Assembly (NCBI GenBank): GCA_020726505.1
Contig: JAHLEZ010000017.1
Span: 806,001-870,000 of the forward strand
Direction: 5' to 3'
Length of the DNA: 64,000 bases
DNA from: Leptodontidium sp. MPI-SDFR-AT-0119
Taxonomy: Eukaryota > Ascomycota > Leotiomycetes > Helotiales > Leptodontidiaceae
How positions within the stretch are numbered: the first letter of the stretch is position 1; every line of letters starts with the position of its first letter. A program made the translations under genes and the position numbers. Below, one piece after another: positions 44,853-56,141 of this stretch. Under the pieces are notes generated by a model. That model had not been told where the DNA came from and made no database searches. It saw nothing but the letters and a program-made list of their open reading frames with translations.

Positions 44853-46597
44853 ATGTCCCGCGATCCTTACCGGTCTTCGGGCTCCGACTTGACATACGGC
44901 GGTCGTGGTGGAGGTGGACAACGCTGGGACAGCGAGCGCTTCGCACAAGAACGAGAGCGCGCACGCTTTGGCGGCGGTCCTCCTGGCCCTGGATACGGAG
45001 AACGCGATCGTTTCGAGGAGCGGGACTCTAGTTTCCTGCGGGCTCCCGGTGGAGGACGAGTAAGGGAGCGATCGGTCGATGAGATCTACGAGCGTCGAGG
45101 ACCGAGGGGCTTCGAAGAAGATCGATATGATAGCCGGCAATACTATGATGAGGGACCAAGACATGCGCCTGAGCGACCATTCGGTCGTGATAGGGGACAG
45201 AGCATTACGATTGAGAAGGAGAGGGAGAGGGAGCGCGAGTTCATCGATCCCGATCCACCTGTTCGACGAGGAGGGAACAGACCGGCTTTCTTGAGGAGAC
45301 AATCGAGTCTGGATACGTTTGATCGGAAACCTTTGACCCGTTTTGTGGAGAGGGAGGAATATGGCCCTCCTGCGAGATATAGAGAGGAAGTGCGAGCACC
45401 GCTACCTCCACCTTTGACTCCTATCCCACTGCCGAGATCCAGGGGACTTCCGCCACCAAGACGGCACGCTGAGAGAGAATATGAGGAAATTGAGATCGCG
45501 GAGCCGGACTACTATGGCGATGAATCCTTCAGAGGATATCCCGAGCGAGTCCGAGAGAGGGAAATCATCAGGAGGAGAAAGCGAAGCAAGGACAGTCGAG
45601 CAAGCCACAGTGTTAGGGGAAGTGTGAGGAGCAGCAGTACTAGCTCGTCTAGTAGCGAGGAGACAACAATCAGTGTGAGAAGCGAATTCCCCAAGAAGGG
45701 AAAGACGAGAATGCCTGCAAGACTTGTGCACAAGAGGGCAATTATCGAATTGGGATATCCATTCGAAGAAGAGGTATGCAGTGCCACCCTGTAGACATGA
45801 TCCAAGCTAACGATTCAGGGCGACGTAATCATCATTCAGAAGGCCCTTGGTCGTGAAAACATCGACGAGGTTATCAAGTTGAGCGAGGATTTCAGAAGTT
45901 CAGAAAGTGAGTTGTTTCGACGTTTTTTGAGCTCCTCCACTAGTTCCAACTTCAAAGTTGCTTTGGCCTAATACTGGTCCGTTTAGCTGTGAAAGAAAGA
46001 GAAACAACTCTAACAACCTATCTCGTTGGTCCAGAAGCTGAAATGTCGGGTGCTCGTTCTGAAGCCGGCACCGTCATCGAAGAAAGACATGAAGTTTTCA
46101 CTGTTCCCCCTCCACCTTCCGTCCAAATCGTTCAAGATACCAAGATTGTTGAGCACACTGGCCCAGCTCATCACCATCATCACCCTGACCCAGTTATTAT
46201 CAATACTGGGCCCGGTCCACGCGAAGAATCCTACGAAAGAAGGGAAGTCTACGAATCATCCGGCTCTGTTGGTCCTCTAGCACTAGCTGTTCGTACTCAC
46301 GACCACCGAAAAGACGAACGAGCCATCCGTGCAGAGATCAAAGCCCTAGAAGCCGAAAAAGAAGCTCTTCGCGCCGAGAAGCGCGCCGAACGAGAACTTC
46401 GCAAAGCAGACCGTATCCGCAACCACGGCCGTTCATCAGAAGGCGATCTCGTTTTATATGAGCGTGAGCGCATCGAGAGACCAGGTGAAGAGATCACCCT
46501 GGTTCGGAGAGAGAGGATCGAGGAGCCTGAAGGAGGTGTACGGATTGAAAAGGATCGAAAAGGTAGGATGGCTATCAGCGTGCCCAAATACTATTGA
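44853..46597 (+). CDS. DUF8035 protein, Arg/Glu-rich
   Basis: Uncharacterised but conserved fungal protein. Exons 44853-45773, 45819-45906 and 45987-46597 (539 aa). The first 270 residues are low-complexity: RGGGGQRW glycine patches, then many RE/RD/ER dipeptides (EKEREREREF), Pro-rich APLPPPLTPIPLPR and a Ser run. The folded DUF8035 segment comes next: RMPARLVHKRAIIELGYPFE and, across intron 1, GDVIIIQKALGRENIDEVIK. The second half has a His run (HHHHHPDP), a charged coiled coil (RAEIKALEAEKEALRAEKRA) and ends GRMAISVPKYY. Composition resembles RNA-binding or nuclear-speckle proteins, but no RNA-binding domain is seen, so function stays open. Confidence 0.85.
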
Positions 46598-49500
46598 GGT
46601 ATTTTCGGCTGCCCTCTGGTGGGTTATTTGCCCTCAAGGGGAATTTTATTGGATATCATGGCTGACTTGCTTGTTTTTCTAGGACCACCGCCGAAGTTGG
46701 TCAGAGCTATGCTTGCTACTCTTACCTAAATTTCTCTCGCATACGTGTCCTTCGATCGAGGTTCGAGGGCGATTGAGCATACGGTACTTACTGGTATTCC
46801 ACACGCAGGCGTATGGATGGGCGTCATCTATCTCTCTTCTCATATTATCTGTTGGAATAGACCGGGTGGGCGTTCGTTAGGACAAGGGCTTCAAAGCTTA
46901 TGGCGAACATGTATGGAAGGAAGCCCTTAGGCATGGATTCGGTATGCAATTTGGGGGATAACTGGACAGCTGCACCCGGTGGCCATCCCATTACAGGATA
47001 GGACGGAATGGGAGGGGATGGATCATCTTCGTATTTATTTGAGATTTGTGTTTTTTATAGGGTGGAAGGAAGGAAGGTAGGGAAGGATGATTGGATAGAT
47101 CGGTTTAGCAATGAGTTATGAATTTTCTTGATACATTTCTGCGGTTTGTTAGTTGTGAAGAGTTGCGAAGCGTTGCGACTCTGCAGACTTAGGAGGGTTG
47201 TTGTGGGCTTGGCAAGTGCCTTCGTATTTTCAAATGCCTCCAGGTCGCAGTCCCAGAACTTGGGCTCTTTCTATTCCTACTCCAAAAGCAAGTCCCTTGT
47301 TTCTGCTGCATCGAGAGCAGTGGATAAAAATTGATCGATTTGAAAAGGAACAACCTTGGCATGTGTTTTTGTGATTTTGATGGAACTTCTATTCCCATCT
47401 CAACCTTCCAGCTCCATTACCCAACCCAATTCCTCTCCTCCATTTTTCTTTGTCCGACTTTCCTCGCCACCTCAAGACACCCGACCGGATGAGCGAGTAA
47501 GTGGCATGAGTGACATGCGAGTCAACGTTCTATGATCTTCATTTTGCTAAGATGGCGAGCCGTTAGTTCCTGGTCCTGCTTAATGCTGTAACATGATTCT
47601 ATGTCTTTGTCTTTCTCTTTTCACAAAACTTATCTCAGTTGACAGCAGATACCTGCTTTCGTGTTTCTCGTATGCCATACCTAGCCGCTTCTTCTCAACT
47701 TACTTTGCCAAGTAGTCAGTTGTTTTGCGCTTCAGTCGCTTCTTCTGCTACACATGTGTTTAGATATTCGAGACATGCCATACCTCCGATCCGCGATCGA
47801 CGATGTTCAGCTCCTGTCTGTATTCTCCTCTTGCGTAAGTCCCACTTTGTCATCGAGGGAAATTTTGCCTGTATCTTCGTACCATATGAAGGAAACGCTG
47901 AACGGCGTGCATTGGGTCACTCTGTGCCAACCTCTCATCCCACCATCGTTCCTAGGACCCTTCCAGCACGAATCGAATCCCCGACCTTGTTTCGTCGACT
48001 CAGGCCTCACATGGCATTCTGTTGAGCCCTCAGTCAGCCGGGCTTTAATCGGGGTATTTCGTATCATTGGGATGAGATACTGTTACGTTCCGTTGTACGT
48101 CGTCCAACTATCAAGTTTATCGTTGCGGGGAAAAGAAGTGACAGATCTAGTCACTTCTCCGATTCAACATCAGACGGACTACCTCCAAGCTATTGGCAAG
48201 ACAAGGCGAGTTATCGGACTGGTGCTGTAAGTACACAGTGACATCGGAAGGAAATCTCGTATGGCGTATGATCTGTTGTAACGATGCTTGACCTTGGATC
48301 GGAAAGTATATAGTGTCATCGGTCTTGTCTTGTCTTGTCAGCTCTTGCGTTTGGAAGGGGATGGAAGGTTCTTCTCGAATGTGTGGTGAGGATTTGTTAG
48401 AGGTTAGTGATCACTTTGTTACATGGTTTACGCCACTGCGCAGCTGACTTTGTCGCTTGGAATCTGCTTTGAACGATTCGGCTCAAAATTTCCTGCAAGG
48501 GCATGGGGAGTAGCCAGAGATGCTCACCTGCTAGGTTCAAACAGATACATACCACTTGCCATGTAACGACGTGGTAAGACTACCAAGGCTATCATTACCA
48601 CACTTGAAGTCGAAACCCGATTGAAATATACCCCGATATGGCACAACCCTCTCATAGGCCAGTTCAATTCGGCTTGCCATCCAGTATCGGGCCATTCTTC
48701 GATTCCTCGGCATCGTAGTTGTTCGACTCTCGTCGAAAGGTCACGGCCGACAAAAAATAACAACGGGTACAGATGGTCCCAAAACATCAAATTACCCAGC
48801 GATAACGGTCCAATACTCTGCTTTCTTACTTCTCTTGGTTACTGCCGGGCTAGTACCTATGTGCGATTATATCGGTGTTAGAATCCAGTCTTCGATTCGA
48901 AACAAAACGACGACTCGGCCAGCGATCGATCGGGGTGTCCTTTTCGATGAACCAAGGTACTGTGTCTCTCAAGTGCTCTGCTCGTTTGTACGAAGTTTGC
49001 CAGCTTCATTGACACGCAACATGGTGTTTCTTGGAACTGGGAAAGTGATAGCACCTGCAAGGCCAGTCACATATCTCCAACTTGGAGACCAAGCTTCTGA
49101 GGGTATGGATACGACTTACAGAGCATATTCGAGATGTCATCACCTCGGCCAGAGATCCTTGTCAACCTATTCTACGTCTTTCATTGGCGATGAAGGTATC
49201 ACACTCGTTCCCTCCAAGAATGTTATACGAACTTTCAACATCACAACGTTACGTTTCCCTACTCTGGCTGGAACTATATACCTACTCTCCCAATATCTCT
49301 TACGTCACTGAAGCAACATCTCTCTCGGAGTCGCCGCCTCTTACAAACTACACACGAAGATCCTCCCACCTTGTGATTCCATCTCCAGTGTACAAACCCA
49401 AGTTTCCAAGATCGAAGAAGTAAGTCATGAATCGCACCGATCGCCATCTAGCTCCCCTCTCATCGTCGATGAGTCGTCCGAAAAGCATATAAACCCCGAT

Positions 49501-49609
49501 CTATACCTCCCAATCCAACCACCTTGACCACAAACCTGCAAGACATTAAGTCACATTCTCACCTCTCCTTATCACAGCATCATTATAAACGACAAAACAA
49601 CCAATCGCA
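46598..49609. other. Long intergenic region, no gene recognised
   Basis: 3 kb. Several open frames of 86-158 codons (for example 47754-48230, 48835-49311 plus) share the same sequence in overlapping frames, lack methionine-led domains and have random-looking composition. A GGAAGGAAGGAAGG run is at about 47064-47080. A non-coding transcript is possible but unsupported. Confidence 0.4.
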
Positions 49610-50326
49610 ATGCAAATCATATCCATCCTAGCCACAGCCTTCACGGCTGCTTCTCTTTCCGGCGCCCTCCCCAACCCGGCATCGACAGTTGCCGAAGTTG
49701 GTACACCCGCTATTGTGCCTTTCGCTTCGAACGCGAAGGGCGACGGCCTGTGAGTTCTCGTCGTACCATTCTCTCCTTTCACCCCATTCCACCCCATCTC
49801 ATCGTACATCGAAACAGCAGCTACCCATCCTGCCTTTCTTTGAACTCACGCTGCAGTGTTTGGGTATCAAGGTGTATGCACGACACGGCTTTGGACCTTT
49901 GCTGATATTTTCATGTGATTGATGTATTTACAGTCCGCTCGCAACCTTCGATATCATCTGGTGGTGGATTGGGCTCGGCCTCCCTTCGCTTGAATATACC
50001 GCGTATGGGAAGTACGAACAGTGCTATAACCTCCCCGGGATGTTTGCGCATTTGACTGGTCTGTCTCTTTCCCCCTCTCTCTATTAGTAAACACCCATTC
50101 ACCAATCCACTCAATCAATCTCTTACCTAAAAATTCGGAAGTGATCTATCTTGAACGAAGTACAGCTAATAAATCATCAGGCTCTATCAAACTCATCCCT
50201 CCAACCCCAGGCTGCTGGGTCTATCCCGCAGCCAACTGCCAGGGCAATTTCACCATCGTCGGCCCGAAGGGCGATGCGATCTACGACGGTGACAGTCAGA
50301 GTTTTATCTGTGATAAACCGACTTAA
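49610..50326 (+). CDS. Small secreted cysteine-containing protein, candidate effector
   Basis: Exons 49610-49749, 49934-50058 and 50181-50326 (136 aa). The N-terminus MQIISILATAFTAASLSGAL is a clear signal peptide, likely cut after GALP or just before. The mature part is hydrophobic and aromatic, with FDIIWWWIGLGLPSLEY and four cysteines (in YEQCYN, PGCWVYP, ANCQGN and FICDKPT) that could form two disulfides. One N-glycosylation site (NFT) follows the third cysteine. No enzyme domain is recognisable. Such proteins in plant- or insect-associated fungi are often effectors or surface proteins; that role is inference. The long introns (184 and 122 nt) flank conserved-looking exons, and the phases match. 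Confidence 0.72.
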
Positions 50327-51202
50327 GGCTTCGACTATCGAATCCACCGAGTGTAATATGAGCTTGGTGGGCTGGATTGAGATTAATTGGGGTATGAGGT
50401 ATGAGGAGCAGGGGGGAAGGGATACGAGGAAAGGTGCGGGACTTCAGTATTAGGGGTTTTCTTTTTTCATCTTTACTTGACGTGATTACTCTTTCAACAC
50501 TATTTGGGCTGGGCGCTGTATTTTCTTGGGACTTATCTTCATGCTTTCTCATTCTCGTTCTCCTTTTTCAGTTCTTTGATATCGTTTTTACTACGCTGTC
50601 TTGGATTCGGGTTTCAAATTTCAGACATTTGTTTACTCTCCCCATCTATCCCTCGCTTAGCTAGCTAACTGTTCACCAAATATCATTATATCATACCCAT
50701 CACACCACTATTAAGACTTCGAAGGTCTAGCTAAACATAGATCCAGATCCAGATCCAGATCTATTTATTCCCTAAAACTATCGCATCTAAGATCAATCAA
50801 CTTGAAGAAAAAAAAAATCTGTTATAATAAAAGTTCGGCTCTTCTAGAAGTTTGAAACATCACTTCAACATCAAAAGACCTGCCACACACGCAAGAAAAG
50901 ACCAGAGTTTAATTTGAAAGATCTCCATTCTATTCCTACATCGCTCGCTATGCTGGGTATCTACTCTTTACAAAAAAGGAAAATTTCATCTCGGTATCGT
51001 CATTCCATCCATCGTTGATCTCATTATCATTCTGTGAATGATATCGTCGTATCATCTCTCATGTCGTCGTTGTGTCGTCCAACCTCGCGGTGGCGCATCA
51101 ATCGTTTTTGTCGAAAAGAAAAAGCAAAATGAAATGAAAACAGTCCATACATCACACTCGTCTACCATCTCCTTTCATCGCCATTGAATCACCCGGTCTC
51201 CT
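50327..51202. other. Intergenic, tail-to-tail
   Basis: Three-prime flanks of the secreted protein and of the CRIB-repeat gene. A hexamer AGATCC is repeated four times at 50739-50761, and an A run is at 50806-50817. No gene seen. Confidence 0.5.
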
Positions 51203-54200
51203 TCAGTCCTTTCGTCCAATGGCTCCTCTGACACGAGACATGAAACCGCCGGAACTCTCCTCTGGTGGTGGCTTGCAGCAAGCAGGTAGAAGCCAAGGTG
51301 CATTATGCTTCTTAGCGAAGTCCTCTTGGAACTTCCACAAACCTAAACAATATCAGAACTGGAATTTTAAGGCCGATGAGGATACTTACCCTCCTTTGCC
51401 TTATCGCCGATCGCGCGACTTTCCATAGTCATGAAGATTCTCTTCCAACGAAACTCCTCCTCGGTGAGCAAATTATCGATACCAACAGTACCAGCATCCT
51501 CATCATCTCTGAAAGGGTTGTCAGAGTTCTTGCCCTTCTTCTTTTTCCTCTTCTGGCTCTCCTCGCGACTCTGGAATCTCTGCATTGTTTTAGGGTCTCT
51601 CATCGTTGATTCCATAAGCTCTTGCATATACTTGTCCCTCAAAGTCGAAAACATTCCACTCCAATTGTAATCAGCTTCATAGACCAAAGTCGGATTGCTT
51701 CCAGGTGTCGATCGAAGAGGACTCAAAGGACGAGCAGGAGTAGAAGCTGGCTCAGCCGTAGCTGTGGCATTTGAAACGGAAGTTGTAGGCTCAGCATGGA
51801 GAGAGGTGGTTGACTCGGCAATGAGTGAGTTGGTAGAATGATTGCGACCTGCCAAATTGACTACGGATCGTCCCCATGAAGATGACAATGCGGAGAGCTT
51901 GCCGAAGGTTCTTGATCTTGGAAGAGGAAGATTGCTTGGCTTTGTTTGGACGCGTGCCGGGGAGATCGTACCCAGCAGACGATGAGCTTTAGTGGGAGGG
52001 ATGTTCTGCATAGAATGTTAGACAAGGTGATAGAGAGTCAGGAGTACGTACCTCTTTCTTCTGGGACGGCAGCACTGGTGTGGTGAAGTTTCGACCCTGT
52101 GCGTTCTCGTAAATTGGCGATGGAATACGACTAGGCGTTGATGCGTCACGAGTTCTGATATCTTGCATCGATTGGTAACGTCTTGGGGAGATCTTGTTCG
52201 CTGATCCTTCGGCGCCGTTGTTGGCTGGAGTTGACTTACCCATAGCCTCTTCAAAAGCAGTGCCATCTCCAGAGACATGAGAAGGATTGAATGGGGACGA
52301 GATAGAAATAGTGCTTGGCGCAGATCTCTTGAAAGGGTTTCTTGACTTAGAGATTGGTCTTGGAGCTCGACTGCCAGCAAAGGCTGGAGTGAAAGATCTG
52401 GATGGTCCAGAATGAGCTTGCAAAGAGGTAGTAGATCGCTCCATTGTCTCACGTAAAGCAGTACCATGGCTAGAAACATGGGCTACATTGAAAGGTGCAG
52501 AAATGGAATATCCAGGAGTACCTTGGACCGGAATACTTGTTGCGATTGGAGTTGGACTGGATTGGGCTTGGACACTTTCAAGCGCGGTACCACTTCCCGA
52601 CAAATGAACGATGTTGGAAGGCGGACCAATCGAAATCTTGAGTCTATCACCAGTAAGTCTGCCAGTGGGTGCTAGAGTAGAGCGCTTTGCCCATCTTCCC
52701 AAGACAGAACTTCGGCCATTGAGCTGAGCAGAAGTAGACGATTTGGTCATACTTGGGGTTAAAACTCGGCTGCCGATCTTAGCAGATGTAGAAGATTTGG
52801 TTAAACCCGGTGTTGGAACTGCGCTCTTCTTAGCAGGTGCGGGTGGATTGAGCATGACGAATGTAGTACCTTCAACAGTGAAGAGAGTCGGCGAAGCCTC
52901 TACCATGTTGAGTGCATTGCCTCGTCCACCGATCTGCGCGGTAGTGGAAGATTTGGCCAGTCGAGATGTTGGAGTCTGGTCACTGAAGTGGACAGCTGTT
53001 GTTGACTTCGTCATGTGTGGTGGTGAAGTCTTGCCGTTGAGTTGAGCGGAAGTGACAGACTTGTTTAGCTGAGAATGAGGAGCTTGAAATTTGGCTGGAG
53101 ATCGATTCATAACTTCCTTGAAAGCCGTACCACTTCCAGCAACATGCTTAACATCCATAGGACCGGAGATGACGACGGGTCGCGGAGTTGGGGTCTGGGA
53201 CTTCTGTCGAAGGTTGAACATGGATCTCGAGGGTTTTGGTGCACGCAGCGGAGATGAACGAACGTTACTTCCAACATCATTGATCTTGATTCCAACGGCA
53301 GGTGCGACCTTGACATCCTCAACATCCTGATCTGCCTTGGCAGGCGATGCAGTCTCGAGGGAAGAAGGGCTGTCCAAGGAATGATCAGACAAATTCTTAG
53401 CAGATGGTCTCTTAAGGTTAAAGAACGAGTTCTGATGACGAAGAGTTCTATCGGCTTGTTCATGAGTGGTGACGTACGATGGGGAGGAAGAAACAGCTTT
53501 GCTGAAGAAGAATGACTTCTTTGCTGCCTTCTCGTTTACCTTGCCCGCCTTCGATCTGCCAACTGGGTCTCTTGGTCTTTCATAGTTCATGAAATCAAAC
53601 TTGTCCATATCAGTATCATCCTCCACCATGGTATCGCTCATGCTGGTGGTATCCAACTCGGACTTGTTAACAGTTGCAGACGATCTGTCGAAATCAGATG
53701 TGACTGTGGCCTCCGACTCGTCAAACTCTCCAGAGAAGGTCCTAACCATGGCCCTGACATTGCCGGATCTTTTTCGCAGAGTAGGACTGTACATCCGAGG
53801 GGCTTTCTTTGAATCATATGGTGGGGATGGGATACGAGTTGGGGTAGGAGGTCGGTTTCGGGAGCTGCTGAAGCTGGTGGATGGGGCTCGACGAGTTCCG
53901 ACAGGAGAGGCGCTATAAAGATCTTCAAAGGGCAAGCCACTATCATCTCCATCTGCAGCCGCCGTAGTGTAGTCTCCATCAAAGTCTGGGATATCGTAGT
54001 GGTACCTGGAGCTGGAAGTGGGGGTATGTTGACGTCTGTCGAATCGACGGTCTGTTCGGGGTATGAACGCGCCAGGAGGACGACCAGCAGGACGTGCCAG
54101 GTTCTGGCTACTGTACATAGACGGAATGGGAGGGACAGGAGGAATGAAGGAGTGCCGGTGGCTCAATTGATTGCTCAATTGCTCGGCCCATGGCGAGCTG

Positions 54201-54622
54201 CTGCCAGCGACAGGCATGCTTGTTCGTCGATCTGAGATGTTTGATCTGTGGGCTGGCTGTGTAGCAGGTTAGAATAATAGGAACGTGCAAGATTGATGGG
54301 AGTTGGGGAAGCAGGTGTGACTTACCAATTGTAATCTGGTTAATCGATCTCCCTGCTCGAGTTCAGCATTGAGAACGGGCGGAGATGCGATTGAAGAGCG
54401 GCGCGAAAGAGGAGTCGGCGAAGCAGGGAGAGCAAAAGATTGAAAGCTACGCCTCGATCCTCGAGCTCGAGCTATAGCATCGAGTTCGAGGGAGAGCGAA
54501 AGAGATCGAGGCACGCGGTGTTGTGGTGCTGGCGGAGGACGGAGATCGCGGACGTGGAGTCGAGGGACGGCGGTGTTGTGGGCTGGCCTCGACGCAGCCG
54601 AGCCATCATGGTTGAGAACCAT
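51203..54622 (-). CDS. Large disordered protein with four CRIB-like repeats
   Basis: Exons 54622-54326, 54253-52052, 52005-51390 and 51342-51203 (1084 aa). ATG 54622 starts a Pro/Ser-rich N-terminus; an alternative ATG at 54217 lies in exon 2. The body is disordered (Ser/Thr/Pro) and carries four copies of a unit close to the Cdc42/Rac-binding CRIB core (I-S-x-P-x-N-x-x-H-V): ISGPMDVKHVAGSGTAF, ISIGPPSNIVHLSGSGTAL, ISAPFNVAHVSSHGTAL and ISSPFNPSHVSGDGTAF, near residues 461, 639, 683 and 749. Between copies 1 and 2 are five TKSSTSAQLNG-like repeats. The C-terminus has a conserved-looking helical region (MFSTLRDKYMQELMESTMRD and LWKFQEDFAKKHNAPW). No kinase or other catalytic domain. Role in polarity or septation is inference from the CRIB-like units. 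Confidence 0.82.
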
Positions 54623-55046
54623 GGCTGGCTTGGCAGTGGTATTCGAATTGTTTGTACACAAGACGAATGCTGACCAACGATGTCGTTGTCGCGAACAGGA
54701 ATTGTTGAAGTTCGAACGGCAGAGGAAGTCACGAAAAGAAGGCCATATTAGGAAAGTTTGTTTGGGGGAAAACAAGCCACCTCGAAGAAGCGAGGTCTCC
54801 TCTACTTCGGTTCGAGGGCCAATGGGAGACTGCTAAGGTCCCCCTCACAAACACCTCTAGAGCTAGATGCAACTTTGCTAGATATCAAATCAAATTAAAT
54901 GCACACAAATGCAATGTTCCAGACCTTTGTATGAGACGGATCTTTATGTGAGACGTGATTCATGTTTGCAAGTGCTGTGCCACCTTGACACGTTTTACTC
55001 CCACCAGAAACAATAGACTCTCAAGTCGCTGCTAAGTATTAGTTAT
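54623..55046. other. Intergenic
   Basis: Promoter of the CRIB-repeat gene and 3' flank of the NRDE gene. No feature seen. Confidence 0.5.
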
Positions 55047-56141
55047 CTACAGGACAGCATGTGGGTAGACTTCATTGCCCTTACTTTCTCCATTCCATCC
55101 CTCAATGTTGAACTCAAACTTCATATCCCCTTTGCCCCTTTCTATGGGATTTCCCTTTGCATCCCAAAGAGATCTCTCCCTGAACGTGACTTTTCCTTCC
55201 CAATCCACAAGGATGATAGTTTGTCTCTGTGTACCATAGATTCCAGTCATAGCACTGGGAGTGACTGGATCTGGTCTCTCTTCCTGCTTCAACTCAGACT
55301 TGTCCGTTTTTGCAAGCGAGAGGCCGTTTGCAATTCCGTTGACATGCGGATCGGCTGCTGAGATGATGTCTGCTTTGGGTGTTTCTTGAGTTGGTGTTGC
55401 TGATCCAATCGAGGGGATAAATATGGACTTCCGCAATTCGTATATGTACTCTTCGAACTCTTTCCCATCATTCTCTGGAAGGGTATCCGTATCAAGCACA
55501 GCATACAACTTGGTGACTAAATCTTCTTCTCCCAGATCCGCTGCCACAACTTCCTCAACAGCCTGGAGTACCTTCTCTCGACCCATCTGGACTTTCGGCC
55601 AAACATCAGGGTCTGAGAATGAAGTATTGCTGAGACCGTAGACCTCTCCTCGTCTCTCTGCAATCCACGGTACATGGCCGGGAGTCTCGCACCGGTTCGA
55701 GATGATAGCCAGAGGTTCCAACTCATGATCCGCGTCTTTGCGTTTCCTCAATTTCCCACAGAGGAGAGAGAAGCCTCCAACACCCTTGACTCCATCGCCA
55801 GCCATTAACCGTTGTACGAATTCAGGCGTGCTCTCATCCACAGCCGCGGTCAACCAGGCCGTGACCATCCCCCCTCTACTCCTCGCCCCTTGTATTGGGT
55901 GTTCCGCATCGTTGGCATCGGTCTCTCGGTAATTCGTCAAGACGGCAAAGTTTCCCGTCTTCGTGATGCCCAGCCAAGTCCCTTGTTCTGCCCGTTGCAG
56001 GTCTCGGGCGGAGAGGATATCCTGGTGGTTGGAAGTCCACCAGTGCGGTCTGCTCGTTGGGCGAGTTATGAACTCATCGCGGTTGTCGAGGATGATGAGG
56101 GCGTAGGAAGGATGTGCAGTGGTTGTAATAACTATGCACAT
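55047..56141 (-). CDS. TANGO2/NRDE family protein
   Basis: Single exon, 364 aa. The family (Transport and Golgi organisation 2) is present from bacteria to humans; human TANGO2 is linked to mitochondrial and lipid/heme metabolism but its reaction is not settled. The protein starts MCIVITTTAHPSYALIILDNRDE, with Cys2 directly after Met (exposed after Met removal, as in N-terminal nucleophile proteins) and the NRDE signature. Further family features: RPTSRPHWW, GTWLGITKTGNFAVLTNYRE (glycine loop), GFSLLCGKL and SNRCETPGHVPW, YGLSNTSF. A Ser/Thr/Asp-rich insert near residues 250-290 precedes the C-terminal GIYGTQRQTIILVDWEGKV, which is the usual last beta strands. Length is typical for fungi (300-370). 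Confidence 0.93.
   Translation of the reverse strand: MCIVITTTAHPSYALIILDNRDEFITRPTSRPHWWTSNHQDILSARDLQRAEQGTWLGITKTGNFAVLTNYRETDANDAEHPIQGARSRGGMVTAWLTAAVDESTPEFVQRLMAGDGVKGVGGFSLLCGKLRKRKDADHELEPLAIISNRCETPGHVPWIAERRGEVYGLSNTSFSDPDVWPKVQMGREKVLQAVEEVVAADLGEEDLVTKLYAVLDTDTLPENDGKEFEEYIYELRKSIFIPSIGSATPTQETPKADIISAADPHVNGIANGLSLAKTDKSELKQEERPDPVTPSAMTGIYGTQRQTIILVDWEGKVTFRERSLWDAKGNPIERGKGDMKFEFNIEGWNGESKGNEVYPHAVL

Noticed and set aside
46297..46587. 96-codon minus frame rich in Ser/Arg
   Set aside because: Antisense to the charged coiled-coil part of the DUF8035 gene.
47639..48230. Overlapping open frames of 128 and 158 codons
   Set aside because: Two frames over the same bases, neither with a domain; no splice support.
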